NCBI GenBank assembly: GCA_021324305.1
Contig: JAJPJI010000033.1
Location: 107,478-171,477 of the forward strand
Length of the DNA stretch: 64,000 bases
Source of the DNA: Gammaproteobacteria bacterium
GTDB taxonomy: Bacteria; Pseudomonadota; Gammaproteobacteria; DSM-16500
Reading direction: 5' to 3'
A program made the position numbers and the translations under genes. Every line of letters begins with the position of its first letter. Position 1 is the stretch's first letter. Below, piece after piece: positions 45,551-54,678 of the stretch. Below the pieces are notes generated by a model. It was not told where the DNA came from, ran no database searches, and saw only the letters and a program-made list of their open reading frames with translations.

Positions 45551-46130
45551 ACCCGCTTTCGGTGACAACACCATCCAGTGAAATATCCCACGGATCATCG
45601 GGAATCGAATCCGCCTGTTGTAATGCATAAGCAAGTCCAATGATCAAAGGTTTCCTGCTGACTCCCCCATGAAGAAAGGAAAACGTACGGTCATAATAGC
45701 CGCCGCCTGTTCCCAATCTGCATCCACGCAAATCAAAAGCCACTAAAGGCGTTAAGACTATATCAAGGTCGAAAGGCGAAATCGTGTTGGTGATATTTGC
45801 AGGTTCAGGAATCTGATAGCGGTTCATATGCAGTGGATCTCCGCTATTGTAACGCACAAATGTCAGTGAGTTTTCATTTTCGCCTGTCAAAACCGGCAAG
45901 TAACAATATTTATTGGCGCTCCAGATCGCTTCTATGACCGGGGTAGAATCAAATTCATCTTTTACATGAAGGTAACAGGCGATATGCATACTCGCTCTGA
46001 ACACAGCCTGATTTGCCAGAAATCCTGCTGCAGCCTGTGCTGCAGCCTGTCTGTGCGCAAGCGGTATTTGGCGGCGAACTTCCCGGAAATGCCTTCTGAG
46101 TTGGAGTTTTTGCTTAAGACCTGTGGCCAC
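45534..46130 (-). CDS. 5-formyltetrahydrofolate cyclo-ligase
   Basis: 198 residues (YgfA/Fau family) converting 5-formyl-THF to methenyl-THF with ATP. The N-terminal LRRHFREVRRQIP, the middle LTPLVAFDLRGCRLGTGGGYYDRTFSF and the ending PDDPWDISLDGVVTES are typical. The start is GTG at 46130, after AGG. It lies downstream of zapA as in many gammaproteobacteria, where the 6S RNA gene usually falls between; the 105-bp gap here does not clearly hold it. Confidence 0.94.
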   Translation of the reverse strand: MATGLKQKLQLRRHFREVRRQIPLAHRQAAAQAAAGFLANQAVFRASMHIACYLHVKDEFDSTPVIEAIWSANKYCYLPVLTGENENSLTFVRYNSGDPLHMNRYQIPEPANITNTISPFDLDIVLTPLVAFDLRGCRLGTGGGYYDRTFSFLHGGVSRKPLIIGLAYALQQADSIPDDPWDISLDGVVTESGFMLFS

Positions 46131-46235
46131 GTTTACCTGCTACAAAAATTATTCGTCATGCTCCATGGCATGCCCAGTGAACTGTGTCTCGCCTGGTTTG
46201 AACCAGACTTCCCGGCATATCCGGACACTCAGGCT

Positions 46236-46565
46236 TTACTCGGTTACGTAAATCAGCTCTGTTTGCATCGGCTTTTTGATGGCAGTATCCAGCTTATCTT
46301 GCAAGGTCGATATGCGCTGGTTGATTTTGCTCATTAAGGTGTCTTTTTGCTGATCCATTTGTAAAAACTGATGCGCAATATTCAACGCGGTAATAATTGC
46401 GATGCGCTCAAGATTAATGACTTTCCCTGACTCCTGTATCTCAGCCATCTTTCTGTTCAGATAGTCTGCGGCTTCCTGTAAAGATTGGAGCTCTGATTCA
46501 GGACAACGTATCGGATATGGCTTTCCCAGAATTTCTACGATGGTATTGACTGTTTTGTTGGTCAT
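46236..46565 (-). CDS. zapA: cell division protein ZapA
   Basis: 109 residues, ZapA family: KTVNTIVEILGKPYPIRCPESELQSLQEAADYLNRKMAEI then a coiled coil (RIAIITALNIAHQFLQMDQQK). It stabilises FtsZ filaments at mid-cell. Its start overlaps the preceding coiled-coil gene by 4 bp. Confidence 0.94.
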   Translation of the reverse strand: MTNKTVNTIVEILGKPYPIRCPESELQSLQEAADYLNRKMAEIQESGKVINLERIAIITALNIAHQFLQMDQQKDTLMSKINQRISTLQDKLDTAIKKPMQTELIYVTE

Positions 46566-46768
46566 GGTAATTTCTCGATTGCTTTTAGCCTGGCAACTAA
46601 TGTTTCAATCTGTGATATCGCCTTTAGCTGTTTAGCTAATAATGCGTCCTTTTCACGAGCAAGCACGGATTTACTATGATGGAGTTGCATGTTGGAATGT
46701 TTCAAGCGATCATGTTGATCGACAAGCTCTTTGATCTTCTTTTCTAGACGCTGCAATAGCTCTTCCAT
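46562..46768 (-). CDS. ZapB-like small coiled-coil protein (TIGR02449-type)
   Basis: 68 residues that are almost entirely coiled coil (LLQRLEKKIKELVDQHDRLK, LAREKDALLAKQLKAISQIETL). A gene of this kind normally sits just upstream of zapA in gammaproteobacteria, and here it overlaps zapA by 4 bp, implying a shared role in division. Confidence 0.85.
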   Translation of the reverse strand: MEELLQRLEKKIKELVDQHDRLKHSNMQLHHSKSVLAREKDALLAKQLKAISQIETLVARLKAIEKLP

Positions 46769-46853
46769 GATGGCCCGGGCCTTATCTTTTCAATAAATCT
46801 TAGCAAAGCAGAGATCAATCATTATTTTATGATACAAAAAGTCATAAGCATCA

Positions 46854-46859
46854 TATAAT
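46854..46859 (+). promoter_or_regulatory. -10 box of pgi
   Basis: Perfect TATAAT 39 bases upstream of the pgi start codon; -35 candidate GATACA is weak. Confidence 0.4.
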
Positions 46860-46897
46860 ATACATGGTGAAATAGAAAGTGTACACATTGATCACAG

Positions 46898-48547
46898 ATG
46901 AAACCCATAACTGAAAATACAGAGTGGCAAGCGCTGGCAAATCACTACCACGATATAGCCAACCTGCACATGCGTGACCTGTTTGCCAAAGATACCCGGC
47001 GCTTTTCCCGTTATACACTATTATTCAATGACATTCTTCTTGATTATTCGCGTAACCGGATCACCGACCAAACAATCAGCATGCTCTGTCATCTGGCTGA
47101 ATCCCAGGGCCTGAAAGGCAAAATCGAGGCTCTTTTTGCCGGTCATCCCATCAACGTATCAGAAAACCGTCCAGCCCTGCATACCGCCTTACGTGACTTA
47201 AAGCATTCACCAATCTATGTGAATGGTGAAGACATCGCGGGTTTGATTGCTGAATCCCGGGATAAAATGCGAACTTTTGTGACCAGAGTCCACACCGGCC
47301 AATGGAAAGGGATCACAGGAAAACCGATTTCTCATATCGTTAATATTGGAATTGGCGGCTCGTTTCAGGGACCCATGATGTGTTGTCATGCCTTGAAAGA
47401 ATTCGCTGTTGCCAATCTGAAAATCCATTTCATATCTACTGTTGATGATATTCATTTGAATGAAATATGGCAGCAGATTGATCCTGAAAGCACGCTATTC
47501 ATTATTTCATCCAAATCATTTACCACGATAGAAACCCTGACCAATACACACACTATTGCAGCCAGAATGAAGGCCAGGTTTGGTCAGGATGTCCTCAGGC
47601 ATCATTTCATTGCCGTCACTTCTGAACCAGAAAAAGCTATCAGTTTTGGAATACCCGCAGAACAGGTTTTCCCTTTATGGAGCTGGATAGGAGGACGCTA
47701 TTCGGTTTGGTCAGCAATCGGCTTGCCTCTTATGCTATTAATCGGAAATGAACAATTCTCTCAATTCCTCGCTGGCGCGCATGAAATGGATGAGCATTTC
47801 CGGCATAAAAACTTCGCCGAGAATATGCCTGTGCTGTTAGCAATGCTCACTGTCTGGTATATGAATTTCTTTGACTCAACTGTACAAGCCATTATTCCTT
47901 ACTCCCATCGGCTTCGCTATCTGGTACCGTATCTGCAGCAAGCTGAAATGGAAAGTAATGGAAAAAGCGTTAATCTGGGCGGAAACGACATTCAATATGC
48001 CACCGGCCCGGTATTATTTGGTGATGAAGGCTGCAGCGGTCAACATACTTATCACCAGCTGCTCCATCAAGGCCGGCATCTAATTCCGGTTGATTTCATT
48101 ATTGCGGATGGTAAAACCGAATCTGAGGCTGGCCATCATCAGGATATCCTGCTAGCCAGCTGCTTGAGCCAAGCCCAGGCATTGATGAGAGGCAAAACCT
48201 ACGAAGAAGCCTACCACGATTTGATTGCGAGACATTACTCCCAAAAAAATGCCGCCGACCTTGCCCGGCATCAAATGATCCCTGGCAACAAACCAAGTAA
48301 TATTATCGTTCTTAAAAGAATTACTCCAAAAAGCCTGGGCGCATTGATAGCACTCTATGAACATAAAATTTTTGTTCAGGGAGTTATTTGGAACATCAAT
48401 CCTTTTGATCAATGGGGCGTTGAACTTGGCAAGCAACTACTGCCAGCAATACTAAATAGTATCACGCGTGATCAGGAAGATGCTGAGACTGATCCTGCAA
48501 CAGCAGGCCTGATAGAATATTTAAGACAGCTAAAGAGACATTCATGA
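46898..48547 (+). CDS. pgi: glucose-6-phosphate isomerase
   Basis: 549 residues catalysing interconversion of glucose-6-phosphate and fructose-6-phosphate. The family signatures are intact: NIGIGGSFQGPMM, SKSFTTIETLTN, GGRYSVWSAIGLPLML, QAEMESNGKSVN (catalytic Glu), GCSGQHTYHQLLHQG (GTNxQHSFYQL-like) and a C-terminal FDQWGVELGKQL. It ends in an ATGA overlap with lptM. Confidence 0.97.
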   Translation: MKPITENTEWQALANHYHDIANLHMRDLFAKDTRRFSRYTLLFNDILLDYSRNRITDQTISMLCHLAESQGLKGKIEALFAGHPINVSENRPALHTALRDLKHSPIYVNGEDIAGLIAESRDKMRTFVTRVHTGQWKGITGKPISHIVNIGIGGSFQGPMMCCHALKEFAVANLKIHFISTVDDIHLNEIWQQIDPESTLFIISSKSFTTIETLTNTHTIAARMKARFGQDVLRHHFIAVTSEPEKAISFGIPAEQVFPLWSWIGGRYSVWSAIGLPLMLLIGNEQFSQFLAGAHEMDEHFRHKNFAENMPVLLAMLTVWYMNFFDSTVQAIIPYSHRLRYLVPYLQQAEMESNGKSVNLGGNDIQYATGPVLFGDEGCSGQHTYHQLLHQGRHLIPVDFIIADGKTESEAGHHQDILLASCLSQAQALMRGKTYEEAYHDLIARHYSQKNAADLARHQMIPGNKPSNIIVLKRITPKSLGALIALYEHKIFVQGVIWNINPFDQWGVELGKQLLPAILNSITRDQEDAETDPATAGLIEYLRQLKRHS

Positions 48548-48657
48548 ACAAAATATGTATTATTTTCATAATGATAGCAATTGGACTGTCGGCCTGCGGG
48601 CAGGCTGGCAAACTTTATTTGCCGGAAAAAACCGGTACACCCTCTGAAAACAAATAG
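48544..48657 (+). CDS. lptM: LPS-transport accessory lipoprotein LptM (YifL)
   Basis: A 37-residue lipoprotein: signal sequence MNKICIIFIMIAIGLSAC with the lipobox LSAC, then GQAGKLYLPEKTG, matching the CGxxGxLYxP pattern of LptM. In E. coli LptM binds the LptD/E complex and helps LptD disulfide maturation. Synteny supports the call, because lptM/yifL sits directly upstream of dapF. The ATG overlaps the pgi stop codon (ATGA). Confidence 0.88.
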   Translation: MNKICIIFIMIAIGLSACGQAGKLYLPEKTGTPSENK

Positions 48658-48698
48658 TATCTGCAAACATGAATTCTGACACGAACAGGTATGACACC

Positions 48699-49517
48699 AT
48701 GAATCAAGAAATCATCTCCTTTACCAAAATGCATGGTCTCGGCAATGACTTTGTGATTATTAATACTTTGAACCAGTCTTTCGACATTCAGCGTTTGCCT
48801 GTTCATCGTCTTGCTGATCGCCACATGGGTATTGGATTTGACCAGCTTCTGATTATCGAGCCATCTAGGATGGCTGATTTTTTTTGTCGGATTTACAATG
48901 CCGATGGCAGCGAAGCAGAACAATGCGGCAATGGTTTGCGTTGCGTTGCCAGATTTATCCATGAAGAAGGCCTGCACAAGAGCAAAGAATTTCTTATTGA
49001 AACCAAAGCCGGGATTTTCCCCCTGAAAATCAGGGATTATGACCATATCCTTGTTTCAATGGGCACACCCGAAATTAAAAATGATCTTATCGACCTGCAT
49101 ATTCCCAATCAATCAGATTCTGTTTCTGTCAGTGTGTTATCTATTGGCAATCCTCACGCCATCATCAAGGTTGATTCAATTGAAATGATTCAAACCAGCC
49201 ATCTTGGTTCAGAAATTTCTGCTCATTCTTTTTTCCCGGATGGAGCAAATGTCGGATTTATGCAGATTATCAATCCTGATCATATCCGCTTACGTACTTA
49301 CGAACGCGGCACAGGAGAAACATTCGCGTGCGGTAGTAATGCCTGTGCTGCCGCGGTTGCAGGCATTGCAAACGGATGGTTAAATCATCGCGTCAATGTC
49401 GAATTTCGCTATGGATCGCTTGAGATTGAATGGGAAGGAAGTCAGAACAAACCTATTCACATGACTGGACCAGCTTCTCGTGTTTACTCTGGAAAAATTG
49501 ACTTGATTACACTTTGA
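48699..49517 (+). CDS. dapF: diaminopimelate epimerase
   Basis: 272 residues from the ATG at 48699; an in-frame ATG at 48669 is possible, but family members begin a few residues before KMHGLGNDF. The two catalytic cysteines lie in NADGSEAEQCGNGLRC and ETFACGSNACAAAVAG. It makes meso-DAP for lysine and peptidoglycan. It follows lptM, the usual order. A strong hairpin (49542-49573) lies after the gene. Confidence 0.95.
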   Translation: MNQEIISFTKMHGLGNDFVIINTLNQSFDIQRLPVHRLADRHMGIGFDQLLIIEPSRMADFFCRIYNADGSEAEQCGNGLRCVARFIHEEGLHKSKEFLIETKAGIFPLKIRDYDHILVSMGTPEIKNDLIDLHIPNQSDSVSVSVLSIGNPHAIIKVDSIEMIQTSHLGSEISAHSFFPDGANVGFMQIINPDHIRLRTYERGTGETFACGSNACAAAVAGIANGWLNHRVNVEFRYGSLEIEWEGSQNKPIHMTGPASRVYSGKIDLITL

Positions 49518-49541
49518 TACGGCATCCAGCAATGGCTAAAC

Positions 49542-49573
49542 CTGTCTCCCGCAGTTGATACCGCGGGAGACAG
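49542..49573. terminator. strong 11-bp hairpin between convergent dapF and pilP
   Basis: CTGTCTCCCGC, loop AGTTGATACC, GCGGGAGACAG. It has a perfect GC-rich stem, placed between two convergent genes, so it probably ends both transcripts although no long T-tract follows. Confidence 0.55.
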
Positions 49574-49579
49574 CCAAAA

Positions 49580-50311
49580 TCAGATAATCGGTACTAATGA
49601 AATTTTCTTTTTTACGCCATCTTTCATTAGAACAACTCCATCTTTCGCGATAGAAACAATGCTGGAACCATCCGGAGGCAGAACATCGCCAACATGCACA
49701 TTGTAGAGATTACCCTGCCATCCAATCACAGCCGTCCATCTGTACTGAAGCTGAGATACTGAAATCACAGTATATTTGACTTCCTGCGTAATGGTTGACT
49801 CTGCGCTGGCAGGTGGATTGGCAATGTTTTTTGCATAAGTCGCAGGAGTTGGCGGCGGTGCTGGCGGAGCAAGCAAATCAACTATTTTCTTATCCGATGT
49901 CACCTTGGCCAGATTTGCTGCCGCAATATCCTTGTTTGTCTGCGCAATATCACGGGCAACTTTCAGCATCTGAAGTTCATTCATTGCTTCTATATATTTT
50001 GCCTGGGTTTCTTGCTGCATCTTCAGAATTTGCGCTTCCGATTCAGACATTGCCGGGGCTGGTGTCAACTCTGCCGGCTTGGGTGTAATCATCTGCGGCG
50101 GCTGCATTTCACCACCAGCAGAAGGCATGGCGCCAGGTCCTGCAGGTTTTGTCATGGCGGCAGGTGTGGCTGCTGGCTTAGGTACGGATTTACCTCCGCC
50201 AAGCATGCTATATAGCTGCCACAAGATAATTAATACCACCACCGCAACTACTCCCGCTGTTGCCTTTTGACGAGTTGTCATGTTCGATAGTGCTTGCGTT
50301 TTATCTGTCAT
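49580..50311 (-). CDS. pilP: type IVb pilus protein PilP
   Basis: 243 residues with an N-terminal membrane anchor (ATAGVVAVVVLIILWQLYSML), a Pro/Ala/Met-rich linker, a coiled-coil-like stretch (ILKMQQETQAKYIEAMNELQMLKVARDIAQTN) and a C-terminal domain (YRWTAVIGWQGNLYNVHVGDVLPPDGSSIVSI) that resembles the HR/PilP domain which docks to secretins. It lies 2 bp after pilO and ends the pilus operon. Confidence 0.8.
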   Translation of the reverse strand: MTDKTQALSNMTTRQKATAGVVAVVVLIILWQLYSMLGGGKSVPKPAATPAAMTKPAGPGAMPSAGGEMQPPQMITPKPAELTPAPAMSESEAQILKMQQETQAKYIEAMNELQMLKVARDIAQTNKDIAAANLAKVTSDKKIVDLLAPPAPPPTPATYAKNIANPPASAESTITQEVKYTVISVSQLQYRWTAVIGWQGNLYNVHVGDVLPPDGSSIVSIAKDGVVLMKDGVKKKISLVPII

Positions 50312-50313
50312 AG

Positions 50314-51552
50314 TTAGCTACCCAATGCGTCAATGGTTATTGTACCGGTTAAAACAAAATCCGTTCCTACAGAGAGAGTCAAATCATGTAGCACTAAAGG
50401 TAAGTCATTAAATTGTTTACCAATTAAATCTAATATGGTGGGTGATATTTTATCAACCTTAATTGTAACAAGGACATCCGTAAAATTCCCTTTCCGGTCA
50501 AAATTTCCTAGCGTGATATTGTTTCCGGGATTCACTGTTGCCATCTTGTCTACAATTCTGGATATGACCTTATCTATAGAGTATATATATTTGGGATAAG
50601 AACGCTTGGGAACATCAATAAATTTTGTAACAGTAATACCATTCTTCTTGATGATCATATGCATTTGATTGTCATCAGCCCATTTTGACAACATCTCAAT
50701 TGTTCCGCCATTTGACAGCACATCTGCATTGATTTGGCTGTGTATGTATTTAATATCTGATACCTCCCAGCCAGGCATCTGATAGAAAATTTGCAGTTTT
50801 TTGACAAATTCAGAAATTTCAGCGGATGGTGCAGGTGAACTCAATGTGTTCAGATATAATTGATATGGATTAACCTGGGGCGTTGTCTGGGTTGGAACCG
50901 CTTCCTTCTCGCTGGTTACAAACATATAGAGTAAATAACCAACTACTATCACTGCCCCTACGCCAAGCAATTGCTTGGTTGGAAACACTCCTATGCCCTG
51001 TGCCTTTAAAACTGGATCAACCAGTTGAAGTTGATACATTTTCAGCAAAGGCAAGGATGGAAATACAGGTTTATCGAGTACATTAAATGACTTGACCGAG
51101 CTGGGTTCAAAACTGAATTTTCCTGCTTCAGGTTCCTGACTGATTGGAACATCACCATATACATAAATTTCAAAATTATTTTGCTGAGTCAGGAAAATAA
51201 TCAATTCTTCAGGAATACTGTCCAGTGGAAAACTGCCATCCAGGTAAACACTTCCTGATTTCACAATAACGAGAATAGCTTCTGTGGTATTAGGAATGAC
51301 TTCGCAATAAATCATGTCCAGCGGTTTTTTGAAGTTATGCCAGAGTGATTCTCCCAGCAGATAGCCGGTATCAGGTGAAAACGCGACTTCATACTGAGTC
51401 GCGCTTTTCTTTTGTAGTGTAATATACTCGCCGTAACTTTGGCTCAGCAAAAGAATTTCTTTCTTCAATTGGCTCTTTTGCTTGACGGTCAGCACATCCC
51501 GATAAGACGGTATAACAAAATGCTCTCCATCTTCGCGAGTTATATATGGCAT
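50314..51552 (-). CDS. pilO: type IVb pilus accessory protein PilO
   Basis: 412 residues of R64 PilO (pilin accessory protein) type. The cytoplasmic N-terminal ~200 residues are followed by one membrane helix (LLGVGAVIVVGYLLYMFVTS, about 207-226) and a periplasmic C-terminal half with KLQIFYQMPGWEV and ending in FVLTGTITIDALGS. It forms the inner-membrane platform with PilP. Its start overlaps the pilN end by one base. Confidence 0.82.
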   Translation of the reverse strand: MPYITREDGEHFVIPSYRDVLTVKQKSQLKKEILLLSQSYGEYITLQKKSATQYEVAFSPDTGYLLGESLWHNFKKPLDMIYCEVIPNTTEAILVIVKSGSVYLDGSFPLDSIPEELIIFLTQQNNFEIYVYGDVPISQEPEAGKFSFEPSSVKSFNVLDKPVFPSLPLLKMYQLQLVDPVLKAQGIGVFPTKQLLGVGAVIVVGYLLYMFVTSEKEAVPTQTTPQVNPYQLYLNTLSSPAPSAEISEFVKKLQIFYQMPGWEVSDIKYIHSQINADVLSNGGTIEMLSKWADDNQMHMIIKKNGITVTKFIDVPKRSYPKYIYSIDKVISRIVDKMATVNPGNNITLGNFDRKGNFTDVLVTIKVDKISPTILDLIGKQFNDLPLVLHDLTLSVGTDFVLTGTITIDALGS

Positions 51553-53150
51553 CAGGCATTTCCATGTAGAATGATAGGCGTAATCAATACAATTGTTTCA
51601 GAATTCACTTGCTCCGCTGCCTTACCACCCAAAGCTTGTGAAGTAATGAATTGATTTGCACCCGTTCTATTACTCAACTGTCTGAAACCAGACAATATCA
51701 AGGTATCACCCGACTTAATCATGCTGCGCTGATTAAAGTGTTTCTCGGTGATATTTGGTAGCTGAATCGTGCTGTTTGTCGGACCAAACTGGCCAAATCC
51801 GTTGTTAGTAGATAAATCTGCATTGACCTGCAGGAAGATTTTATCTTGCATGATCTTTGGCAGAATATATAGCGTTAATCCAGTTATCACCATACCTGGT
51901 GTTACCTGTGAAGTAACCGTATTGTTATTACCACTAGAACTTCCGCCGCCAGAGCTATTACCGGCTAACGAAGTATTTTGGATACTTGCAACATATCCTT
52001 CCTGCTTGACTATTCGAACTACTGAAACCTGATTATTCAGACAAAGCACCCTGGGCTCGGAAACAACAGAGGTTTTACCCTGCTGATTGAGTGCGTTTAA
52101 CAGGATTGTGTAGCTCGGAACGCCATTTGGATGGGTTGGATCCAATGCTGCATTGGTACCAAACACAGGAACACCCACCGCTGAAGCGCCGGTTCCCGAA
52201 AGAGAAGTAATTGAGATGGGGGTACCATAATTTGCATTAATGACAAATGGCGATCCATGGAAGGCACGAGTAATAATGTTCCAGTCGATACCGTAGTTGA
52301 ATCCATTTTCCAGGTTAACCTCTAACACCTGTACCTTGACAAGCACCTGCTTGGCGAGGCTGTTATTCAAATTCGCGATATATTGAGCAACCAGTTGCAC
52401 ATTGGTTGGCCTGTCACGAACGGTTACCGATGTTGTTGCTTGAGACACTGTCAGCTTGCCGTCAGGTGACAACATCTGACTGATAGTAGCCTGCAGGTCT
52501 TTCCAGATTGAAATTTTGCCGCTTAGGTTGCTGTATTCAGAATCTGAAGAATCACTTGTTGTATAGTTGGATACCTGTGCGCTTGAAGCGGATTGTGACG
52601 TTTGTGCGCCCGTACCGCCGCTCTTTTTACCCAGGAGGTAATCAGAATCACCAGGCATGAATCCGATATCAAATGTTCTGGTAATGAATGCCTGCCAGTA
52701 AACACCATTCCTGTTGATGCTGTAAGCATATCCTGTTTTGGAAGCAAGAAGATCAAGTGCGCCCTTGACCGTTCCTGAATAATTCATGCTGACGTTAACT
52801 GCCTGGTCCAAACCGGCCTGATATTTGGTCAGAACATTGTTGTTCGCACCGAGAGAAATCGTCCGGCTATAGTATGAAAATGGCAGTTGATCGCCTCGGA
52901 TGACGATATGATTGTCCAGCCATGACGGCCGTTTTTCCAGATTGATTGGCGTCGTATCAACATACAGACCTTGCTTTATAACCAATGGCGGCTGAGGCTT
53001 GCCCTTGTTATCAAAGTCATGCCGTGCTTCCGCTGTCTTGATTTTAACATCAGCGACATTCCCTTCTGTCTGGTTGAAAACCGGGGAATGGCAGGCAGCC
53101 AGCATTAAGGTGGCGGAAAGAAGCAGAACAATCCATTTCTTCAGCATCAT
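51552..53150 (-). CDS. pilN: type IVb pilus secretin lipoprotein PilN
   Basis: 532 residues. The signal peptide ends in a lipobox (LMLAACHSP), so it is a lipid-anchored secretin. N-terminal STN-like domain (YSINRNGVYWQAF), a Ser/Gly-rich linker (SGGTGAQTSQSASSAQVS), an N1-type domain (ITSVTVRDRPTNVQLVAQYI) and the secretin core (GKTSVVSEPRVLCLNNQVS; IKSGDTLILSGFRQ; ETIVLITPIIL) are seen. It forms the outer-membrane pore through which the pilus is extruded. Confidence 0.92.
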   Translation of the reverse strand: MMLKKWIVLLLSATLMLAACHSPVFNQTEGNVADVKIKTAEARHDFDNKGKPQPPLVIKQGLYVDTTPINLEKRPSWLDNHIVIRGDQLPFSYYSRTISLGANNNVLTKYQAGLDQAVNVSMNYSGTVKGALDLLASKTGYAYSINRNGVYWQAFITRTFDIGFMPGDSDYLLGKKSGGTGAQTSQSASSAQVSNYTTSDSSDSEYSNLSGKISIWKDLQATISQMLSPDGKLTVSQATTSVTVRDRPTNVQLVAQYIANLNNSLAKQVLVKVQVLEVNLENGFNYGIDWNIITRAFHGSPFVINANYGTPISITSLSGTGASAVGVPVFGTNAALDPTHPNGVPSYTILLNALNQQGKTSVVSEPRVLCLNNQVSVVRIVKQEGYVASIQNTSLAGNSSGGGSSSGNNNTVTSQVTPGMVITGLTLYILPKIMQDKIFLQVNADLSTNNGFGQFGPTNSTIQLPNITEKHFNQRSMIKSGDTLILSGFRQLSNRTGANQFITSQALGGKAAEQVNSETIVLITPIILHGNA

Positions 53151-53160
53151 TTAGTTCTTC

Positions 53161-53616
53161 CTATGTTCTATATCTTGGTACGATGGCGATTGTGCGATTG
53201 GACATATACATTACAGCTTGCAAGGGAAATGGTTGCAATAGTTTTTCTATCACGTTTGGCAAACTCGAGCCTGTGACTTTGCCATCAAAATTGTAATCAT
53301 ACGGCGCCTTCCAGATCACCTTCCAATGATAACGCCCCATAATGCGTTCCATGTTTTCTTTCAATGAACCACTGATACTAACTGCATAAACAGGTGCTGG
53401 CTGTCCAAGGTCTGCATACTGATTTGGAAATGCAGAGCTACTGTATGCTGTAGGAAGGAAAGCAGTGTTTTGTTGTGTTCCGGCCTGAAAGAATGGCTCA
53501 CGCGGAATTGCAGATTCTGGTCTGGCGACTTCCCACCCAGCGGTGGCACATAACGGAAAAATCAAAAGGAGCAAATTAACTAGCAACGCATCTATCTTCA
53601 TGATTTTGCATCTCAT
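53161..53616 (-). CDS. TcpQ-domain pilus protein (PilL C-terminal-like)
   Basis: 151 residues with a signal peptide (LLVNLLLLIFPLCATA-GWEV) and a C-terminal TcpQ-type domain (SGSLKENMERIMGRYHWKVIWKAPYDYNFDGKVTGSSLPNVIEKLLQPFPLQAVMYMSNRTIAIVP). It resembles TcpQ/PilL proteins that guide the secretin to the outer membrane; here the long N-terminal part of R64 PilL is absent. A GGAG site supports the start at 53616. It is 10 bp upstream of pilN. Confidence 0.8.
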   Translation of the reverse strand: MRCKIMKIDALLVNLLLLIFPLCATAGWEVARPESAIPREPFFQAGTQQNTAFLPTAYSSSAFPNQYADLGQPAPVYAVSISGSLKENMERIMGRYHWKVIWKAPYDYNFDGKVTGSSLPNVIEKLLQPFPLQAVMYMSNRTIAIVPRYRT

Positions 53617-53720
53617 CCTTTTTCTCCATCTTCCCTATGCCCAAGATATCTTGAAAAATTTTAGTTATCAAGTATAAGAGATTTAAAAAAAATGTGTAAG
53701 GGTTTTATTCTCCGATCTTA
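53617..53720 (-). promoter_or_regulatory. 104-bp gap with possible internal pilus promoter
   Basis: This AT-rich gap inside the pilus operon has a TATACT on the minus strand (about 53668-53673). The -35 region is poor, so separate transcription of the lower part is only suggested. Confidence 0.25.
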
Positions 53721-54665
53721 TTAATTACTGTAGACAGTAAATCCGGAACCGGATGGTTCATTGCTGATTGCGCAGCGAGTAATTGCCATCAGGGTGACAT
53801 ACTGCCCCCAGTTCGCGCTCGTGTTGGAGCTCACCGTGCCTTTTTCAGTTACGACCTGCAAGCAAACACGCCAATATGTAGCGCCGGCAACAGGATTAAT
53901 TGGACTGCAGGAAACCTGTGTACCACCTGTGCAGGCATTGGGGTTGGTCGCCGGACTGGTCGCATAGGCTGTAAAACTGCTGATGGGATAAACATTCTGA
54001 TTCGCTGGCGAGCCGCTATTCGTATCATTCAAGCCGCTGACAGACACCGGCACAACAAATATTTGCGGTGACATGGTATTACCATTGGCATCAACCGGGC
54101 AGGATGGAACTGGTACGCATGCGCCGTGGTGATACAAGCCGGCAAAATTGACAGCCCTGGCATTATTCAGGTTCTGTCCCGGAATATTCACACTTGCCAC
54201 CACGTAACACGAATTCTGGGTCGTACAAGACGTACCTGCTGGAGGCGGTGTTCCCGCTGTAGGCGATGTATATGCCAATGGCAGCGTGCCGGCTATCACA
54301 TTGGCAGCAGCTGAGGCTGAACTGGTTGTGACAGTCGTTGTTTGCGTCCAGACATAAAACAGTTGGGCAGTGGAGGAGATTTGATAGCTATTCCCCCATG
54401 GATTAACCAATTTGACAGAAGATGGCGGCAGATAGGTTCCTTGCAAGTCAGTCAATGCTGTCGGCCATGATCCGTTTGCAACGTAATAAGCAAGCCCGGC
54501 ATTTAGAATCTGCTGCATTTGCGTGCTGGTTCTGTCTATGCGCATCTGCTGGAGTTTTTGCTGAATATAGCCAATGCTGGCATAAATAATAATACTGATG
54601 ATCACCATTACCAGCAAAAGCTCTATCAGTGTAAACCCTTTTTCTTTGTTCTGTTTTTCTATCAT
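53721..54665 (-). CDS. type IV prepilin, candidate major or large minor pilin
   Basis: 314 residues from the ATG at 54665, where a GGTAGGACC site precedes it; the frame back to 54722 overlaps the previous gene. A short leader (MIEKQNKEKG) is followed by FTLIELLLVMVIISIIIYASIGYIQQKL, with the processing Gly and Glu+5. The mature part is large and Ser/Thr/Pro/Gly-rich with several cysteines. Processing needs a prepilin peptidase encoded elsewhere. Confidence 0.85.
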   Translation of the reverse strand: MIEKQNKEKGFTLIELLLVMVIISIIIYASIGYIQQKLQQMRIDRTSTQMQQILNAGLAYYVANGSWPTALTDLQGTYLPPSSVKLVNPWGNSYQISSTAQLFYVWTQTTTVTTSSASAAANVIAGTLPLAYTSPTAGTPPPAGTSCTTQNSCYVVASVNIPGQNLNNARAVNFAGLYHHGACVPVPSCPVDANGNTMSPQIFVVPVSVSGLNDTNSGSPANQNVYPISSFTAYATSPATNPNACTGGTQVSCSPINPVAGATYWRVCLQVVTEKGTVSSNTSANWGQYVTLMAITRCAISNEPSGSGFTVYSN

Positions 54666-54678
54666 TTTGGTCCTACCT

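Noticed and set aside
46131..46235. 6S RNA (ssrS) between zapA and the cyclo-ligase gene
   Set aside because: The position is right and a small CTGG-TTCAAA-CCAG hairpin is present, but the gap is only 105 bp and I could not build the closing stem and central bubble of 6S RNA.
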